DNA from: Psychrobacillus sp. FSL K6-2836
GTDB taxonomy: Bacteria; Bacillota; Bacilli; Bacillales_A; Planococcaceae
Assembly (NCBI RefSeq): GCF_038003085.1
Contig: NZ_JBBOOM010000001.1
Span: 3,038,001-3,102,000 of the forward strand
Length of the DNA stretch: 64,000 nt
Direction of reading: 5' to 3'
The notes under the pieces are model-generated. The model did not search any database. It was given only the letters and a program-made list of their open reading frames with translations, and was not told where the DNA came from. Of the stretch, positions 1 through 11,638 are shown one piece after another (position 1 is the first letter of the stretch; every line of letters begins with the position of its first letter). The position numbers and the translations under genes were made by a program.

Positions 1-1
1 A

Positions 2-193
2 GTAATGGTGAATATATTAGGCCAGCATGTGATACCTCTAACAAATAATCTTGCCAAATATCCAAATTGGTCGGTTCATCTATACGGCAAAAGCGAAGCG
101 AAAGAGAATAGAAAGATGGGGCATGTAACAATCCTATCAACAGATGTAGAGCAGACATTAAAGGAAATAGAACAATCTAAAATTTGGTTATAA
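2..193 (+). CDS. purK: 5-(carboxyamino)imidazole ribonucleotide synthase, C-terminal fragment (PurK)
   Basis: The reading frame is open from the window edge, so only about the last 63 residues are present. They match the end of the PurK ATP-grasp enzyme: the VMVNILG segment and then HLYGKSEAKENRKMGHVT, the conserved 'R-K-M-G-H' tail. PurK converts aminoimidazole ribonucleotide to its N5-carboxy form for PurE. It sits directly upstream of purB, as in the Bacillus purine operon, with a 16-nt gap that contains the purB ribosome binding site. The operon promoter and any guanine riboswitch must lie upstream, outside this window. Confidence 0.9.
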   Translation, partial: VMVNILGQHVIPLTNNLAKYPNWSVHLYGKSEAKENRKMGHVTILSTDVEQTLKEIEQSKIWL

Positions 194-209
194 ACTAGGA
201 GGAAATTAA

Positions 210-1505
210 ATGATAGAACGTTATACCCGCCCAGAAATGGGAGCAATTTGGACAGAACAAAATAAATACAATGCATGGTTAGAAGTAGAAATCCTAGCTT
301 GTGAGGCTTGGGCTGAAATTGGAGATATTCCAAAAGAAGATACAGTTCTTCTTCGTAAAAATGCTTCCTTTGATGTAGAACGCATTTTAGAAATTGAAAA
401 AGAAACAAGACATGATGTAGTGGCTTTCACTCGTGCAGTATCAGAAACATTAGGAGAAGAGCGCAAATGGGTACATTATGGTCTTACTTCTACTGACGTA
501 GTAGATACAGCTCTTTCTTATATCATCAAACAAGCAAACGTTGTTTTACGTAAAGATATTGAAAACTTTATCGAAATTTTAGAGAACAAAGCAAAAGAAC
601 ATAAATACACAGTAATGATGGGGCGTACGCATGGAGTTCATGCAGAACCAACCACTTTCGGATTAAAGCTAGCTCTATGGACAGAGGAAATGAAACGTAA
701 CCTAGAACGTTTTGAAGCTGCAGCAAAGGTAATTGAAACAGGTAAAATGTCAGGTGCTGTTGGAACATATGCCAATATTGATCCATTTGTAGAGCAATAT
801 GTTTGTGAAAAATTAGGTTTAGCCGCATCACCAATTTCTACTCAAACATTACAACGTGATCGTCATGCACAATACTTAAGTGTTATAGCATTAGTTGCTA
901 CTTCTATTGAAAAATTTGCTACTGAAATTCGTGGTCTGCAAAAATCAGAAACGCGTGAAGTAGAGGAGTTCTTCTCAAAAGGTCAAAAAGGTTCATCTGC
1001 TATGCCGCATAAACGTAATCCAATTGGATCGGAAAATATGGTTGGACTATCAAGACTTATCCGTGGTTACATGATGACAGCATATGAAAACGTAGCATTA
1101 TGGCATGAAAGAGATATTTCCCATTCATCTGCAGAACGTGTTATTTTACCAGATGCAACGATTGCTCTTAACTATATGTTAAACCGCTTTGGGAATATCG
1201 TGAAAAACTTAACTGTCTTCCCAGAGAATATGAAACGCAATATGGATTCTACTCTTGGATTAATCTACTCACAACGTGTGTTACTTGCATTAATCGACAA
1301 AGGCTTAGCTCGTGAAACAGCATACGACACTGTACAACCTCTTGCAATGCAAGCATGGGAATCTCAAACTGCTTTCCGCACTTTTGTGGATGCAAATGAG
1401 CAAGTTACTTCTTTATTAACAAAAGAAGAGTTAGATGATTGCTTTGACTACAACTATCACATTCAGCATGTAGACATGATTTTTGAACGTTTAGGACTTA
1501 ACTAA
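210..1505 (+). CDS. purB: Adenylosuccinate lyase (PurB)
   Basis: At 431 residues it has the B. subtilis PurB length. It carries out two eliminations of fumarate, SAICAR to AICAR and adenylosuccinate to AMP, in the cytosol. The fumarase/aspartase superfamily signature [10 protein letters not shown] lies at about residues 262-271. The conserved TxxxH region is [10 protein letters not shown] near residue 138 and another catalytic-region histidine lies in RHDV near residue 68. The ATG follows an AGGAGG ribosome binding site at 198-203. It is the first complete gene of the purine operon seen here. Confidence 0.97.
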   Translation: MIERYTRPEMGAIWTEQNKYNAWLEVEILACEAWAEIGDIPKEDTVLLRKNASFDVERILEIEKETRHDVVAFTRAVSETLGEERKWVHYGLTSTDVVDTALSYIIKQANVVLRKDIENFIEILENKAKEHKYTVMMGRTHGVHAEPTTFGLKLALWTEEMKRNLERFEAAAKVIETGKMSGAVGTYANIDPFVEQYVCEKLGLAASPISTQTLQRDRHAQYLSVIALVATSIEKFATEIRGLQKSETREVEEFFSKGQKGSSAMPHKRNPIGSENMVGLSRLIRGYMMTAYENVALWHERDISHSSAERVILPDATIALNYMLNRFGNIVKNLTVFPENMKRNMDSTLGLIYSQRVLLALIDKGLARETAYDTVQPLAMQAWESQTAFRTFVDANEQVTSLLTKEELDDCFDYNYHIQHVDMIFERLGLN

Positions 1506-1533
1506 GCTTTAGATTGATTAGGGGGAATTGACA

Positions 1534-2250
1534 GTGGAAAAAGGTCGCCTATTATACGAAGGTAAAGCAAAACAATTATTCGAAACAGAAGATGAAAATA
1601 TTTTGTTTGTATCCTATAAGGACAGTGCTACTGCATTTAACGGTGAGAAAAAGGAAAACATCGATGGAAAAGGTATTTTAAACAATAAAATTACAACGAT
1701 CCTTTTCGAGCAACTAAAAAGCAAAGGAATTGAATCCCACTTTGTTGAGAAGATCTCAGACAATGAGCAACTTGTTCGCAAAGTGGATATCATTCCACTT
1801 GAAGTAGTAGTCCGTAATATTGCAGCTGGTAGTCTATCAAAGAGATTAGGAATGGAAGAAGGAACACCGTTAAAGTACACCATCGTTGAATTTTATTATA
1901 AGGATGATGAGCTTGGAGATCCACTACTTACAAATGCTCATATAGAATTACTAGCACTTGCTACACCAGAGGAAATAGAAACACTTCAATCACAGGCACT
2001 GGAAATCAATCAAGTGCTTCAGCCCATCTTCAAAGAAATAGGTGTTACCCTAGTCGATTTTAAATTAGAGTTCGGAAAAACAGCAAATGGTGAAATTCTA
2101 CTTGCTGATGAAATTTCTCCCGACACTTGTAGATTGTGGGACGACAAAACAAATAACAAACTAGACAAAGATGTGTTTAGACGTAATTTAGGAAGCTTAA
2201 CAGAAGTTTATGAAATAATACTTTCCCGCCTAGGAGGATTATCCAAATGA
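1534..2250 (+). CDS. purC: SAICAR synthase (PurC), operon copy
   Basis: About 238 residues; ligates aspartate to CAIR in an ATP-dependent step of IMP synthesis. The N-terminal YEGKAKQLF and the motifs VDFKLEFG and DEISPDTCRLWD are the family signatures. The longest frame begins with TTG at 1528, but the AGGGGG ribosome binding site (1520-1525) leaves only 2 nt to that codon and 8 nt to GTG 1534, so 1534 is chosen. The stop overlaps the purS start by 4 nt (ATGA). A second PurC-like gene is encoded far away at 46225-46905 on the other strand. Confidence 0.95.
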   Translation: MEKGRLLYEGKAKQLFETEDENILFVSYKDSATAFNGEKKENIDGKGILNNKITTILFEQLKSKGIESHFVEKISDNEQLVRKVDIIPLEVVVRNIAAGSLSKRLGMEEGTPLKYTIVEFYYKDDELGDPLLTNAHIELLALATPEEIETLQSQALEINQVLQPIFKEIGVTLVDFKLEFGKTANGEILLADEISPDTCRLWDDKTNNKLDKDVFRRNLGSLTEVYEIILSRLGGLSK

Positions 2251-2501
2251 AAAAAGTTAAAGTGTATGTGACGTTACGTGAAAGTGTTTTAGATCCACAA
2301 GGTTCTGCAGTTATGGGGGCTCTTCACTCAATGGAATATAACGAAGTGAAGGATGTTCGTATCGGAAAATTTTTAGAGCTTCAAATAGAAGAAGGAACTC
2401 GTGATATAGATACAGTAGTTAAAGAAATGTGTGAAAAACTTCTAACGAATACAGTAATCGAAGACTATCGCTATGAAGTTGAGGAGGCTGTAAGCAAATG
2501 A
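2247..2501 (+). CDS. purS: FGAM synthase subunit PurS
   Basis: An 84-residue PurS. In Gram-positive bacteria FGAM synthase is a three-part complex: PurL is the synthetase, PurQ the glutaminase, and PurS bridges them so that ammonia passes between sites. The sequence has the typical [15 protein letters not shown] opening of the family. It overlaps purC and purQ by 4 nt each, which points to translational coupling and matched stoichiometry of the complex. Confidence 0.95.
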   Translation: MKKVKVYVTLRESVLDPQGSAVMGALHSMEYNEVKDVRIGKFLELQIEEGTRDIDTVVKEMCEKLLTNTVIEDYRYEVEEAVSK

Positions 2502-3184
2502 AGTTTGCAGTAATCGTATTTCCAGGATCGAACTGTGATTTAGATATGTATCACGCGATCAAAGACGAGCTTGGGGAAGAAGTAGAATACGTTTGGCATG
2601 ATGAGAAGGATTTAAGCGGATTTGATGGAATTTTATTGCCAGGAGGATTCTCTTATGGGGATTACCTACGTTGTGGAGCTATGGCTAACCAATCTAACGT
2701 AATGTCAGAGGTAGTTAAAGCAGCAGAAGCAGGCAAGCCAGTTCTTGGTATTTGTAACGGATTCCAGGTGTTGACCGAAGCTGGGTTACTACCCGGAGCC
2801 CTTCTACGTAATAAAAACTTAAAATTCATGTGTCGTTCCGTTGAGTTGAAAGTAGTAAACAATGCAACACAGTTTACTGCTGGATATGAAAAAGACGAAG
2901 TAATTCAAATTCCAATCGCACATGGTGAGGGGAATTATTATTGCGACGATGAAACACTTGCTAGACTAAAAGATAATAACCAAATCGTTTTCACATACGC
3001 TACAGACAATCCAAACGGAAGCATTGAGGATATTGCAGGTATTATCAATGAAAAAGGAAACGTGCTTGGCATGATGCCTCATCCAGAGCGCGCTGTACAT
3101 GAACTTGTGGGTGGCTCGGATGGACTAGCATTATTCAAATCAATAGTAAAACAGTGGAGGGAAACTCATGTCAGTCATGCTTGA
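2498..3184 (+). CDS. purQ: FGAM synthase glutaminase subunit PurQ
   Basis: 228 residues, a class I glutamine amidotransferase. The nucleophile cysteine lies in GICNGFQ (about residue 86), and the catalytic histidine and glutamate lie in MMPHPERA near residue 197. The family opening FPGSNCD is present. It hydrolyses glutamine and feeds ammonia to PurL. It overlaps purS by 4 nt and purL by 17 nt, so the three subunits are translated from overlapping cistrons. Confidence 0.96.
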   Translation: MKFAVIVFPGSNCDLDMYHAIKDELGEEVEYVWHDEKDLSGFDGILLPGGFSYGDYLRCGAMANQSNVMSEVVKAAEAGKPVLGICNGFQVLTEAGLLPGALLRNKNLKFMCRSVELKVVNNATQFTAGYEKDEVIQIPIAHGEGNYYCDDETLARLKDNNQIVFTYATDNPNGSIEDIAGIINEKGNVLGMMPHPERAVHELVGGSDGLALFKSIVKQWRETHVSHA

Positions 3185-5399
3185 ACCAAATCCAACGCAA
3201 ATTAAGGAACAAAAAATATATGCTCAAATGGGAATGTCCGATTCAGAATTTGAAATGGTTGAGAAAATTCTAGGACGTCTACCTAACTATACTGAAACTG
3301 GTTTATTTTCAGTTATGTGGTCGGAGCATTGTTCGTATAAAAACTCTAAACCTGTTTTAAGTAAGTTCCCTACAAAAGGGGAACATGTTTTACAAGGGCC
3401 GGGTGAAGGTGCTGGAATCGTTGATATTGGCGATGGTCAAGCAGTCGTATTCAAAATGGAGTCTCATAATCATCCATCTGCGATTGAACCTTATCAAGGA
3501 GCAGCAACAGGCGTTGGCGGTATTATCCGTGATGTTTTCTCGATGGGAGCACGTCCAATTGCAATGCTTAATTCACTTCGTTTTGGAGAGTTAAAGACTC
3601 CGCGTGTGAAATACTTGTTTGAAGAGGTAGTAGCTGGTATCGCTGGCTATGGTAACTGTATCGGAATTCCAACAGTAGGCGGAGAAATTCAATTTGACGA
3701 CTGTTACGAAGGAAATCCACTTGTTAATGCCATGTGTGTAGGACTGATCAATCATGAGGATATTCAAAAAGGGATTGCAGCTGGTGAAGGTAACACAGTA
3801 ATGTACGCTGGTGCAAAAACTGGACGTGACGGTATTCATGGAGCGACATTCGCATCGGAAGAGTTAACTGAAGCTTCTGAAGAAAAGCGTCCTGCTGTTC
3901 AAGTAGGAGATCCATTCATGGAGAAACTTCTATTAGAAGCCTGTTTAGAAGTGATAAAATCAGATGCTTTAATCGGTATTCAAGATATGGGAGCAGCTGG
4001 GTTAACCTCATCATCTGCTGAGATGGCATCCAAAGCTGGCTTCGGTGTAGAAATGAACTTAGATTTCGTACCACAGCGTGAAACTGGGATGACAGCTTAT
4101 GAAATGATGCTTTCTGAATCACAGGAACGTATGCTAATCGTTGTGAAAAAAGGCCGTGAAGATGAGATTGTTAAAATCTTTGAAAAATATGACCTAGATT
4201 GTGTAGCTGTTGGTAAAGTTACAAATGATAAAATGCTTCGTTTAATTCATAACGGAGAAATAGTAGCAAATGTACCTGCAGATGCACTTGCAGAAGAAGC
4301 ACCAGTTTACTATAAACCCTCATCAGTGCCTGCTTACTATACAGAATTCCAAGAGATGGAAAATGTAGAGCCTGCAGTTTCAGATTATAAAGAGACTTTA
4401 TTAAGCCTACTTCAACAACCAACAATAGCTTCTAAAGAATGGGTTTATGATCAATACGATTATCAGGTACGCACAAGTACAGTTGTAACACCTGGTTCGG
4501 ATGCTGCGGTAGTTCGAGTTCGTGGGACTAATAAAGGACTAGCTATGACAACAGATTGTAATTCTCGTTATATCTATCTTGACCCAGTAGTCGGCGGTAA
4601 GATTGCAGTAGCTGAAGCTGCTCGAAATGTTGTTTGTTCAGGTGCAAGACCACTTGCTATTACGGACTGCTTAAACTTTGGTAACCCAGAGAACCCAGAA
4701 ATCTTCTGGCAAATTGAGAAATCTGCAGACGGTATTTCTGAGGCATGTATCGCATTAGAATCACCAGTAATCGGTGGGAATGTATCTTTATATAACGAAC
4801 GTAGTGGAACTGCGGTTTATCCAACACCAACAATTGGCATGGTTGGACTTGTAGAAGACCTTGCACATGTAACGACCCAATCAGTGAAACAAACTGGAGA
4901 TATTGTATATGTAATTGGGGATACAAAAACAGAATTTGGTGGATCTGAGCTTCAAAAATTAATAGAAAAACGTATTTTTGGACAAGCACCATCAATTGAT
5001 TTAGAAGTAGAAGTAGCACGTCAAAAAGCTATTTTAAAAGCAATCAAATCTGGGATTGTGCAGTCTGCACATGATATCTCGGAGGGTGGATTTGCAGTAG
5101 CTTTAGCTGAAAAAGCTTTCGGTGCTACTGGTCTTGGAGTAGAAGTAACAATTACTGGATCGGCTACAAGTGCGTTATTCAGTGAATCTCAATCACGCTT
5201 TATCGTAACGGTAAAACCTGAACATGCTAAGAAGTTTGAAGAAATCGTAGCAGACGCAGCACAAATTGGTAAAGTAACTGATTCTAATAATGTAGTAATC
5301 TCACATGAAGACGGAACTACTTGGATTAGCGGTTCTGTTGATGAATTCCGTTCCGCTTGGAAAGGAGCAATACCATGCTTGCTGAACTCAGAGGCTTAA
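3168..5399 (+). CDS. purL: FGAM synthase synthetase subunit PurL
   Basis: 743 residues, the 'small' PurL of Gram-positives, which needs separate PurS and PurQ. It makes formylglycinamidine ribonucleotide from FGAR, ATP and ammonia. Recognisable PurL/PurM-superfamily segments are [10 protein letters not shown] (51-60), [12 protein letters not shown] (about 97-108) and SAHDISEGG (about 633-641). The start lies within the end of purQ, with GTGGAGGGAAA just upstream as ribosome binding site. Its 3' end overlaps purF by 25 nt. Confidence 0.97.
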   Translation: MSVMLEPNPTQIKEQKIYAQMGMSDSEFEMVEKILGRLPNYTETGLFSVMWSEHCSYKNSKPVLSKFPTKGEHVLQGPGEGAGIVDIGDGQAVVFKMESHNHPSAIEPYQGAATGVGGIIRDVFSMGARPIAMLNSLRFGELKTPRVKYLFEEVVAGIAGYGNCIGIPTVGGEIQFDDCYEGNPLVNAMCVGLINHEDIQKGIAAGEGNTVMYAGAKTGRDGIHGATFASEELTEASEEKRPAVQVGDPFMEKLLLEACLEVIKSDALIGIQDMGAAGLTSSSAEMASKAGFGVEMNLDFVPQRETGMTAYEMMLSESQERMLIVVKKGREDEIVKIFEKYDLDCVAVGKVTNDKMLRLIHNGEIVANVPADALAEEAPVYYKPSSVPAYYTEFQEMENVEPAVSDYKETLLSLLQQPTIASKEWVYDQYDYQVRTSTVVTPGSDAAVVRVRGTNKGLAMTTDCNSRYIYLDPVVGGKIAVAEAARNVVCSGARPLAITDCLNFGNPENPEIFWQIEKSADGISEACIALESPVIGGNVSLYNERSGTAVYPTPTIGMVGLVEDLAHVTTQSVKQTGDIVYVIGDTKTEFGGSELQKLIEKRIFGQAPSIDLEVEVARQKAILKAIKSGIVQSAHDISEGGFAVALAEKAFGATGLGVEVTITGSATSALFSESQSRFIVTVKPEHAKKFEEIVADAAQIGKVTDSNNVVISHEDGTTWISGSVDEFRSAWKGAIPCLLNSEA

Positions 5400-6796
5400 A
5401 CGAAGAATGTGGTGTATTCGGGATATGGGGACATCCAAATCCTGCAGCCATGACTTATTACGGATTACACGCACTTCAACACAGAGGTCAAGAAGGTGCT
5501 GGAATTATCGTGACGGATGGCAAGTACCTACGTGCAGTAAAAGGCGAAGGTCTAGTAAACGATGTATTTAATAACGGCAAACTAGAGAAATTAGAGGGAC
5601 ACGCTGCAATAGGGCATGTCCGCTATGCTACCTCTGGTGGCTCTGGCATTGAAAATGTTCAACCTTTGTTATTTAATTCGACAACTGGAGGCCTTGCGAT
5701 TGCGCACAACGGGAATATCGTAAATGCAACACGTTTGAAACGTAACTTAGAGCAGCAGGGTAGTATTTTCCAAACTACATCTGATACAGAAGTTCTTGCG
5801 CATTTATTGAAGAAAAGTAATCTTGCTTCATTTGAAGATCGTGCAAAACAAGCATTACGCTTATTAGATGGAGCTTTTGCTGTTATTATCATGACCGAGC
5901 ATGCGATGTATGTAGCGCAGGATCCACAGGGCATGCGTCCTCTTTCTTTAGGGATGCTAGACGGTGCATGGGTAGTTGCATCTGAAACAAGTGCATTCGA
6001 TTTAATTGGTGCAGAGCTGGTCCGTTCGATTGACCCTGGTGAATTATTAGTAATAAATGAAGAAGGTTGTCGTTCAGAGCGTTATGTAGAAAAAAAAGAC
6101 CGTGCTATTTGTACGATGGAGTATGTCTACTTTTCCCGTCCTGATTCAGATATTGATGGTATTAATATTCATATGGCTAGAAAACGTCTTGGTAAGCAAC
6201 TTGCAAAAGAATTATCTATTGATGCAGACGTTGTAACAGGTGTACCAGATTCAAGTATTTCTGCTGCCATTGGTTTTTCTGAGGCAACAGGTATTCCTTA
6301 TGAGCTTGGTCTTATTAAAAACCGTTATGTTGGCAGAACATTTATCCAACCATCACAAGACCTGCGTGAGCGTGGTGTCAAGATGAAGCTTTCACCAGTA
6401 CGTCAGGTTGTGAATGGCAAACGGGTAGTTATGGTAGATGATTCAATTGTTCGTGGAACTACTTCTCGTCGCATTGTGAAAATGTTGAAGGAAGCAGGAG
6501 CGACGGAAGTTCATGTTGTTATTAGCTCTCCACCTTTAAAGAATCCATGTTTTTATGGCATTGATATAAGTTCGGATTCTGAACTGATCGCAGCTAACAA
6601 TACAATTGACGAAATGCGTGAACTGATCGGAGCAGACTCGTTAACATTCTTATCGGTTGAAGGAATGGTAGAGGCAATTGGAAGATCAGATGCTGAAAAA
6701 AATTGCGGGCATTGTTTAGCATGCTTTACTGGAGAATATCCGACAAGTATTTACGCGGATACGAAATTACCACATGAAAAAGAGCTTGTTCGATAG
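5375..6796 (+). CDS. purF: Amidophosphoribosyltransferase (PurF)
   Basis: First committed step of purine synthesis: PRPP plus glutamine to phosphoribosylamine. The start is ATG 5375, set by AAAGGAG at 5361-5367. It gives the 11-residue propeptide [11 protein letters not shown], processed before the N-terminal nucleophile Cys12 (CGVFGIWG), exactly as in B. subtilis. The longer TTG frame from 5357 would swallow the ribosome binding site. The PRPP loop [13 protein letters not shown] lies near residues 352-364. Cysteines in RAICTME, NPCFYG and CGHCLAC are consistent with the 4Fe-4S cluster of the Bacillus-type enzyme, which makes it oxygen sensitive. Confidence 0.97.
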   Translation: MLAELRGLNEECGVFGIWGHPNPAAMTYYGLHALQHRGQEGAGIIVTDGKYLRAVKGEGLVNDVFNNGKLEKLEGHAAIGHVRYATSGGSGIENVQPLLFNSTTGGLAIAHNGNIVNATRLKRNLEQQGSIFQTTSDTEVLAHLLKKSNLASFEDRAKQALRLLDGAFAVIIMTEHAMYVAQDPQGMRPLSLGMLDGAWVVASETSAFDLIGAELVRSIDPGELLVINEEGCRSERYVEKKDRAICTMEYVYFSRPDSDIDGINIHMARKRLGKQLAKELSIDADVVTGVPDSSISAAIGFSEATGIPYELGLIKNRYVGRTFIQPSQDLRERGVKMKLSPVRQVVNGKRVVMVDDSIVRGTTSRRIVKMLKEAGATEVHVVISSPPLKNPCFYGIDISSDSELIAANNTIDEMRELIGADSLTFLSVEGMVEAIGRSDAEKNCGHCLACFTGEYPTSIYADTKLPHEKELVR

Positions 6797-6807
6797 GAGG
6801 ATTTTAC

Positions 6808-7863
6808 ATGTCAAAGGCATATGAAAAAGCAGGCGTGAATATTGAAGCAGGGTATGAAGCCGTGCAAAGAATGAAATCACATGTCGAGCGTACAGCTAGA
6901 AAAGGAATCATGGGTACTTTCGGTGGTTTCGGTGGGATGTTCGATTTATCTTCATTGAATTATAAAGAACCTGTTTTAATCTCTGGAACAGATGGTGTTG
7001 GAACAAAATTGAAGCTTGCATTTATGACAGACTCGCACGATACCATCGGTGTAGACTGTGTGGCGATGTGTGTCAATGATATCGTTGCACAGGGCGCAGA
7101 GCCTTTATTTTTCTTAGATTATGTAGCGGTAGGTAAGGCGTTCCCTGAACGAATTGAACAAATTGTTAAAGGTGTGGCTGACGGTTGTGTGCAATCCGGA
7201 GCAGCATTAATCGGTGGAGAAACAGCAGAAATGCCAGGTTTATACGAGGAAGATGAGTATGATCTTGCTGGATTTGCGGTAGGTGCTTGCGAAAAATCAA
7301 AAATCGTAACAGGTGAAAATATTGCTGATGGAGATGTGCTAGTTGGTATTGCTTCTAGCGGTGTTCACTCGAATGGGTATTCACTTGTACGTAAAATTGT
7401 ATTTGAAGAGCAGGGCTACTCTCCAAGTGATGTCGTAGAAGGTTATGAAGCTTTAGGTGAGATTGGGAAAGCCCTTTTAACACCTACGAAAATTTATGCG
7501 AAGCCAGTAATGGAAATGCATCAAGAGCTTTTTATTCACGGGATGGCTCATGTAACGGGTGGAGGCTTTTATGAAAATTTACCCCGTATGATGCCAGATG
7601 GTTTAGCTGTTGAAGTTGAACTTGGTTCATGGAAAGTGCTGCCTATATTTGATTTGTTAAAGGAAAAAGGCGAGCTAGCGGACCGTGATTTATATAATGT
7701 CTTTAATATGGGAGTAGGCTTTGTACTTGCACTTTCTGCAGAGGAAGCAGAAAAAGCGATTGCAATTGCCGAAGCTCATGGAGAAAAAGCATATACAATT
7801 GGACGTGTTGTGAAAGGTGAAGGTGTTATCTTCAACGGAACACATGACGGGAGTTTAGTGTAA
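6808..7863 (+). CDS. purM: AIR synthase (PurM)
   Basis: 351 residues; closes the imidazole ring of FGAM to give aminoimidazole ribonucleotide. PurM-family landmarks are [13 protein letters not shown] near residue 60, [10 protein letters not shown] near residue 135, [13 protein letters not shown] near residue 185 and [13 protein letters not shown] near residue 250. The ribosome binding site is AGGAGG, 11 nt after purF. The stop shares one base with the purN start (TAATG), so purM and purN are translationally coupled. Confidence 0.97.
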   Translation: MSKAYEKAGVNIEAGYEAVQRMKSHVERTARKGIMGTFGGFGGMFDLSSLNYKEPVLISGTDGVGTKLKLAFMTDSHDTIGVDCVAMCVNDIVAQGAEPLFFLDYVAVGKAFPERIEQIVKGVADGCVQSGAALIGGETAEMPGLYEEDEYDLAGFAVGACEKSKIVTGENIADGDVLVGIASSGVHSNGYSLVRKIVFEEQGYSPSDVVEGYEALGEIGKALLTPTKIYAKPVMEMHQELFIHGMAHVTGGGFYENLPRMMPDGLAVEVELGSWKVLPIFDLLKEKGELADRDLYNVFNMGVGFVLALSAEEAEKAIAIAEAHGEKAYTIGRVVKGEGVIFNGTHDGSLV

Positions 7864-8450
7864 TGACTGAAGTGACGAAATTTGCTGTGTTTGCGTCGGG
7901 TAGTGGTACGAACTTTCAAGCTATTTATGATGCAATACAGGAGGGGGATCTTGCTGGCGAGACAGTGTTAGTAGTTACCGATAAGCCGGGTGCTTTTGTA
8001 GTAAAGCGTGCAGAGGATGCAGGCATCGAAACACTCGTTATTAAGCCAGCCAGTTTTCCCTCAAAAGCAGCTTATGAAGATGCCATTTTAGAAAAGCTTA
8101 ATGAGCTAAATGTGGAGTGGATTGTCCTAGCTGGATATATGCGGCTAATCGGGGATGTTTTACTAGAAGCATTTCCCACTCGAATTATCAATATCCACCC
8201 TTCGTTACTACCCGCATTTCCGGGGAAAGATGCCATTGGACAAGCAATGGAGCACGGAGTGAAGGTAACCGGAGTAACGGTTCACTATGTGGACGCGGGA
8301 ATGGATACTGGACCAATCATAGCTCAGCAAGCAGTAGAAGTAGTAAAAGGAAACAGAGAACAAACGGAGGAACATATCCATGCGGTAGAGCATGCGTTGT
8401 ATCCGAAGGCTTTACAACAGTTGTTTAGTAATAATCATTTAGATAAGTAA
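7863..8450 (+). CDS. purN: GAR formyltransferase (PurN)
   Basis: 195 residues; transfers a formyl group from 10-formyl-tetrahydrofolate to glycinamide ribonucleotide. The catalytic triad of the family is visible: Asn110 and His112 in INIHPSLLP and Asp148 in VDAGMDTGPI. The N-terminal ASGSGTNFQAI is the phosphate-binding loop. It is followed by an unusual 365-nt gap before purH, where relatives have the genes nearly adjacent. Confidence 0.97.
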   Translation: MTEVTKFAVFASGSGTNFQAIYDAIQEGDLAGETVLVVTDKPGAFVVKRAEDAGIETLVIKPASFPSKAAYEDAILEKLNELNVEWIVLAGYMRLIGDVLLEAFPTRIINIHPSLLPAFPGKDAIGQAMEHGVKVTGVTVHYVDAGMDTGPIIAQQAVEVVKGNREQTEEHIHAVEHALYPKALQQLFSNNHLDK

Positions 8451-8523
8451 ACATACTGAGGACTCATGAGTAGATTAGGGCAGCACACAACGGTATAGGT
8501 AAAGAGTAATCATCTATCGTCAA

Positions 8524-8670
8524 TTAGCTCATTTTCATCCCTACTTAATTGCTTTGACATGTCAGTTACTTGCGTTGTATACAATTTTACTTGCTTAACT
8601 CCATAAGTTATTTGCGCTTCAAATTCGGTTACTTGCTCTTAGCTAGGATTTACTTGCGTAATGGGGAATA
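8524..8670 (+). repeat. 21-bp-period array with TTACTTGC header (purN-purH gap)
   Basis: Six clear units start at 8545, 8566, 8587, 8608, 8629 and 8650, exactly 21 bp apart; a weaker one (TTAGCTCA) starts at 8524. Each begins with TTACTTGC or a one-base variant (TTAATTGC, TTATTTGC), followed by 13 dissimilar bases. The array fills the middle of the 365-nt gap that splits the purine operon. No terminator or convincing promoter is seen in the gap; 8671-8800 shows nothing recognisable. The same header and period recur at 57143-57226. Confidence 0.8.
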
Positions 8671-8815
8671 TATCCATTTTTTGTTATGTTGTAGCCTTGA
8701 ATAGCGAGGGCTGCAGCATACATCAGACTAATATGGATGCGACTAAGTTCGAATCTCAGTACTAATCTCTCAACAGCGATGAACACAACTAGATCTACCA
8801 ATTTAAGGAGGAATT

Positions 8816-10354
8816 ATGGTGTCAAAACGTGCGTTAATTAGTCTTTCAGATAAATCAGGAATTCTCGAGTTTGCAAAAGAGTTGGAACTACTTGGCTATG
8901 AAATTTTATCGACTGGTGGAACAAAAGCATTTTTGGAACAAAATGGCGTGGCTATTACCTCGGTAGACCAAGTAACAAACTTTCCAGAAATTTTGGATGG
9001 TCGAGTAAAAACATTAAATCCAATGATACATGGTGGTTTATTGGCAAAGCATGACGACCCTTCACACAAAGCACAGCTAAAAGAACATCAAATAACTCCT
9101 ATTCAAGTAGTATGTGTAAACCTGTATCCATTCCGTGAAACAATTTCTAAGCAAGATGTAGCATTTGAAGATGCAATAGAAAATATTGATATCGGCGGTC
9201 CATCAATGCTTCGTTCTGCTGCAAAAAATCATCAGTACGTAACAGTTGTAACAGATGCTTCTGATTATGATGAAGTGCTTGCTCAGTTAAAAGAGACTGG
9301 TGAAACGACACTTGAAACACGCCGCAAGCTTGCTGCAAAAGTATTCCGTCACACAGCTGCGTACGATGCGTTAATCGCTAGCTATATGACTGATTTAACT
9401 GGAGAAGAGTTCCCAGAATTATTGACACTTACATACGAACGTAAGCAATCTTTACGTTATGGTGAAAACCCACATCAACAAGCAGCATTTTACAAACGAC
9501 CACTTGGATCTGATTTCTCTATTGCTTCTGCCACTCAATTGCATGGTAAAGAGCTTTCTTATAACAATATCCAAGATGCCAATGCTGCTATTCAAATCGT
9601 AAAAGAATTCAAGCTACCTGCTGCAGTGGCGGTAAAACATATGAACCCTTGTGGTGTTGGGACAGGTGAAACAATCTCGGCTGCTTTCAACAAAGCCTAT
9701 GAAGCAGATTCGACGTCTATTTTCGGTGGGATTGTTGCTTTAAATCGTGAAGTAGATGCAGCAACTGCAAAAGTATTAGCTGGTATTTTCTTAGAAATTA
9801 TTATTGCTCCTTCGTTCTCAGATGAGGCAATTGCTATGCTGACAGCGAAAAAGAACATTCGCCTTTTGACTATTTCTTATGAGCAAACGAAAAAGGATGC
9901 GTGGAATACAGTATCTGTGGAAGGTGGGTTACTTGTTCAATCCCCTGATACATTCGGGTTAAAGGATGCAGATGTAAAAGTCGTTACGGACCGTGAGCCG
10001 ACTGCCGATGAATGGAAAGCATTAGAGCTAGGCTGGAGTGTTGTTAAACACGTAAAATCAAATGCAATTGTAGTAGCAACTGAAGATATGACCATTGGCG
10101 TTGGTGCAGGCCAGATGAACCGTGTAGGCTCAGCTAAAATTGCTTTAGAGCAAGCGGGACAACGTGCATTAGGAGCAGGTCTTGCTTCAGATGCATTTTT
10201 CCCAATGAACGATACAGTGGAGATAGCTGCTAAAGCAGGTATTACAGCTATTATTCAAACAGGTGGGTCAGTGAAAGACCAAGATTCTATCGACAAAGCG
10301 AATGAATACGGCATTGCGATGGTATTCACTGGCGTACGTCATTTCAAACACTAA
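8816..10354 (+). CDS. purH: Bifunctional AICAR formyltransferase / IMP cyclohydrolase (PurH)
   Basis: 512 residues; the last two steps to IMP. The N-terminal methylglyoxal-synthase-like IMP cyclohydrolase domain covers roughly residues 1-200 and the AICAR formyltransferase domain the rest. STGGTKAFL and [16 protein letters not shown] mark the first, and the catalytic KHMNPCGVG near residue 273 marks the second. AAGGAGG (8805-8811) could serve ATG 8816 or the next codon GTG 8819, which has better spacing. Because of the repeat-filled gap upstream, it may be translated and even transcribed less tightly with purN than in relatives. Confidence 0.97.
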   Translation: MVSKRALISLSDKSGILEFAKELELLGYEILSTGGTKAFLEQNGVAITSVDQVTNFPEILDGRVKTLNPMIHGGLLAKHDDPSHKAQLKEHQITPIQVVCVNLYPFRETISKQDVAFEDAIENIDIGGPSMLRSAAKNHQYVTVVTDASDYDEVLAQLKETGETTLETRRKLAAKVFRHTAAYDALIASYMTDLTGEEFPELLTLTYERKQSLRYGENPHQQAAFYKRPLGSDFSIASATQLHGKELSYNNIQDANAAIQIVKEFKLPAAVAVKHMNPCGVGTGETISAAFNKAYEADSTSIFGGIVALNREVDAATAKVLAGIFLEIIIAPSFSDEAIAMLTAKKNIRLLTISYEQTKKDAWNTVSVEGGLLVQSPDTFGLKDADVKVVTDREPTADEWKALELGWSVVKHVKSNAIVVATEDMTIGVGAGQMNRVGSAKIALEQAGQRALGAGLASDAFFPMNDTVEIAAKAGITAIIQTGGSVKDQDSIDKANEYGIAMVFTGVRHFKH

Positions 10355-10368
10355 GGAGGAATTTCTAT

Positions 10369-11628
10369 ATGAATATACTCGTAATTGGTAGTGGCGGTCG
10401 TGAGCATGCGATCGCCAAGCAATTCATTGATTCTCCATCAGTTGAAAACGTATTTGTAGCTCCTGGTAATGACGGCATAGCAAGGGATGTTCAGATTGTT
10501 CCCATTGATGTGCTGGCTTTTGAAGAACTGGCAACCTTCGCAAAGGATAATAACATTGACTTAACATTTGTAGGACCAGAGCAACCACTGGCAGCCGGCA
10601 TCGTAGATTATTTTGAAGCAGAAGGTTTACGAATATTTGGTCCCACAAAAGCAGCAGCTCAAATTGAAGGAAGTAAGGCGTTCGCAAAAGAAATTATGGA
10701 TAAATACAATATTCCTACAGCTGCGTATGAAACTTTCACAGAGGTAGCTAGTGCGAAAGCATATATTGAAAAGCTAGGAGCTCCAATCGTTGTAAAAGCA
10801 GATGGACTTGCAGCTGGTAAAGGTGTCGTAGTTGCCATGACGGTGGAAGAGGCAAACCAAGCTGTGGAAGACATGATTGGTAATCAGTTATACGGAGAGT
10901 CCTCATCACGAGTAGTTATTGAAGAGTTTTTAGCCGGAGAAGAATTCTCTTTTATGTCATTCGTCCATAAAGGACAAATTTATCCAATGGTCATCGCACA
11001 GGATCATAAGCGTGCCTATGATGGCGATAAAGGACCAAATACAGGGGGAATGGGTGCTTATTCACCAGTTCCACAAATCTCATCGGACATAGTTGACAGA
11101 GCGTACGAAACAGTCGTAGTTCCAACTGTGAAAGCAATGACAGCAGAAGGAATCACTTTTACAGGTATTCTTTACGCAGGATTGATTTTGACGAATGAAG
11201 GACCAAAAGTGATCGAGTTCAACGCGCGCTTCGGAGACCCGGAGACGCAAGTAGTATTGCCCCGAATGACGAGTGATTTTGGAAAGTTCATGATAGCCTT
11301 AATGAATGAAACACCATTTGAATTAACATGGTCAAATGAAGCAATGCTTGGTGTTGTAATCGCATCCGAGGGTTACCCGACTGATGTGAAAAAAGGAGCT
11401 AAGCTTCCAGATTTAACTACATTAACTAGCGCAGGATTATATGTTTTCCACGCAGGGACAAAAGTAGAAGACAAAGACTTTATAGCTAATGGAGGGCGTG
11501 TCATCCTAGTGGCAGCAAGCGAGTCTACTTTAAAGGAAGCACAACAAAAAGTATATGAAGGCTTAGCTGATTTTGAATGGGATGGTCTATTCTATCGTAA
11601 AGATATTGGCTGGCGTACATTTCAATAA
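10369..11628 (+). CDS. purD: GAR synthetase (PurD)
   Basis: 419 residues, an ATP-grasp ligase joining phosphoribosylamine and glycine. GSGGREHAI near the N-terminus, the GPNTGGMGAYSP segment and EFNARFGDPE (ATP/Mg binding) identify it. AAGGAGG precedes the ATG at good spacing. It is the last gene of the purine operon and ends 10 nt before a strong terminator hairpin. Confidence 0.97.
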   Translation: MNILVIGSGGREHAIAKQFIDSPSVENVFVAPGNDGIARDVQIVPIDVLAFEELATFAKDNNIDLTFVGPEQPLAAGIVDYFEAEGLRIFGPTKAAAQIEGSKAFAKEIMDKYNIPTAAYETFTEVASAKAYIEKLGAPIVVKADGLAAGKGVVVAMTVEEANQAVEDMIGNQLYGESSSRVVIEEFLAGEEFSFMSFVHKGQIYPMVIAQDHKRAYDGDKGPNTGGMGAYSPVPQISSDIVDRAYETVVVPTVKAMTAEGITFTGILYAGLILTNEGPKVIEFNARFGDPETQVVLPRMTSDFGKFMIALMNETPFELTWSNEAMLGVVIASEGYPTDVKKGAKLPDLTTLTSAGLYVFHAGTKVEDKDFIANGGRVILVAASESTLKEAQQKVYEGLADFEWDGLFYRKDIGWRTFQ

Positions 11629-11638
11629 TGGATGAACA

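Noticed and set aside
5357..5374. Upstream TTG start for purF
   Set aside because: It would remove the ribosome binding site and disturb the 11-residue propeptide before Cys12.
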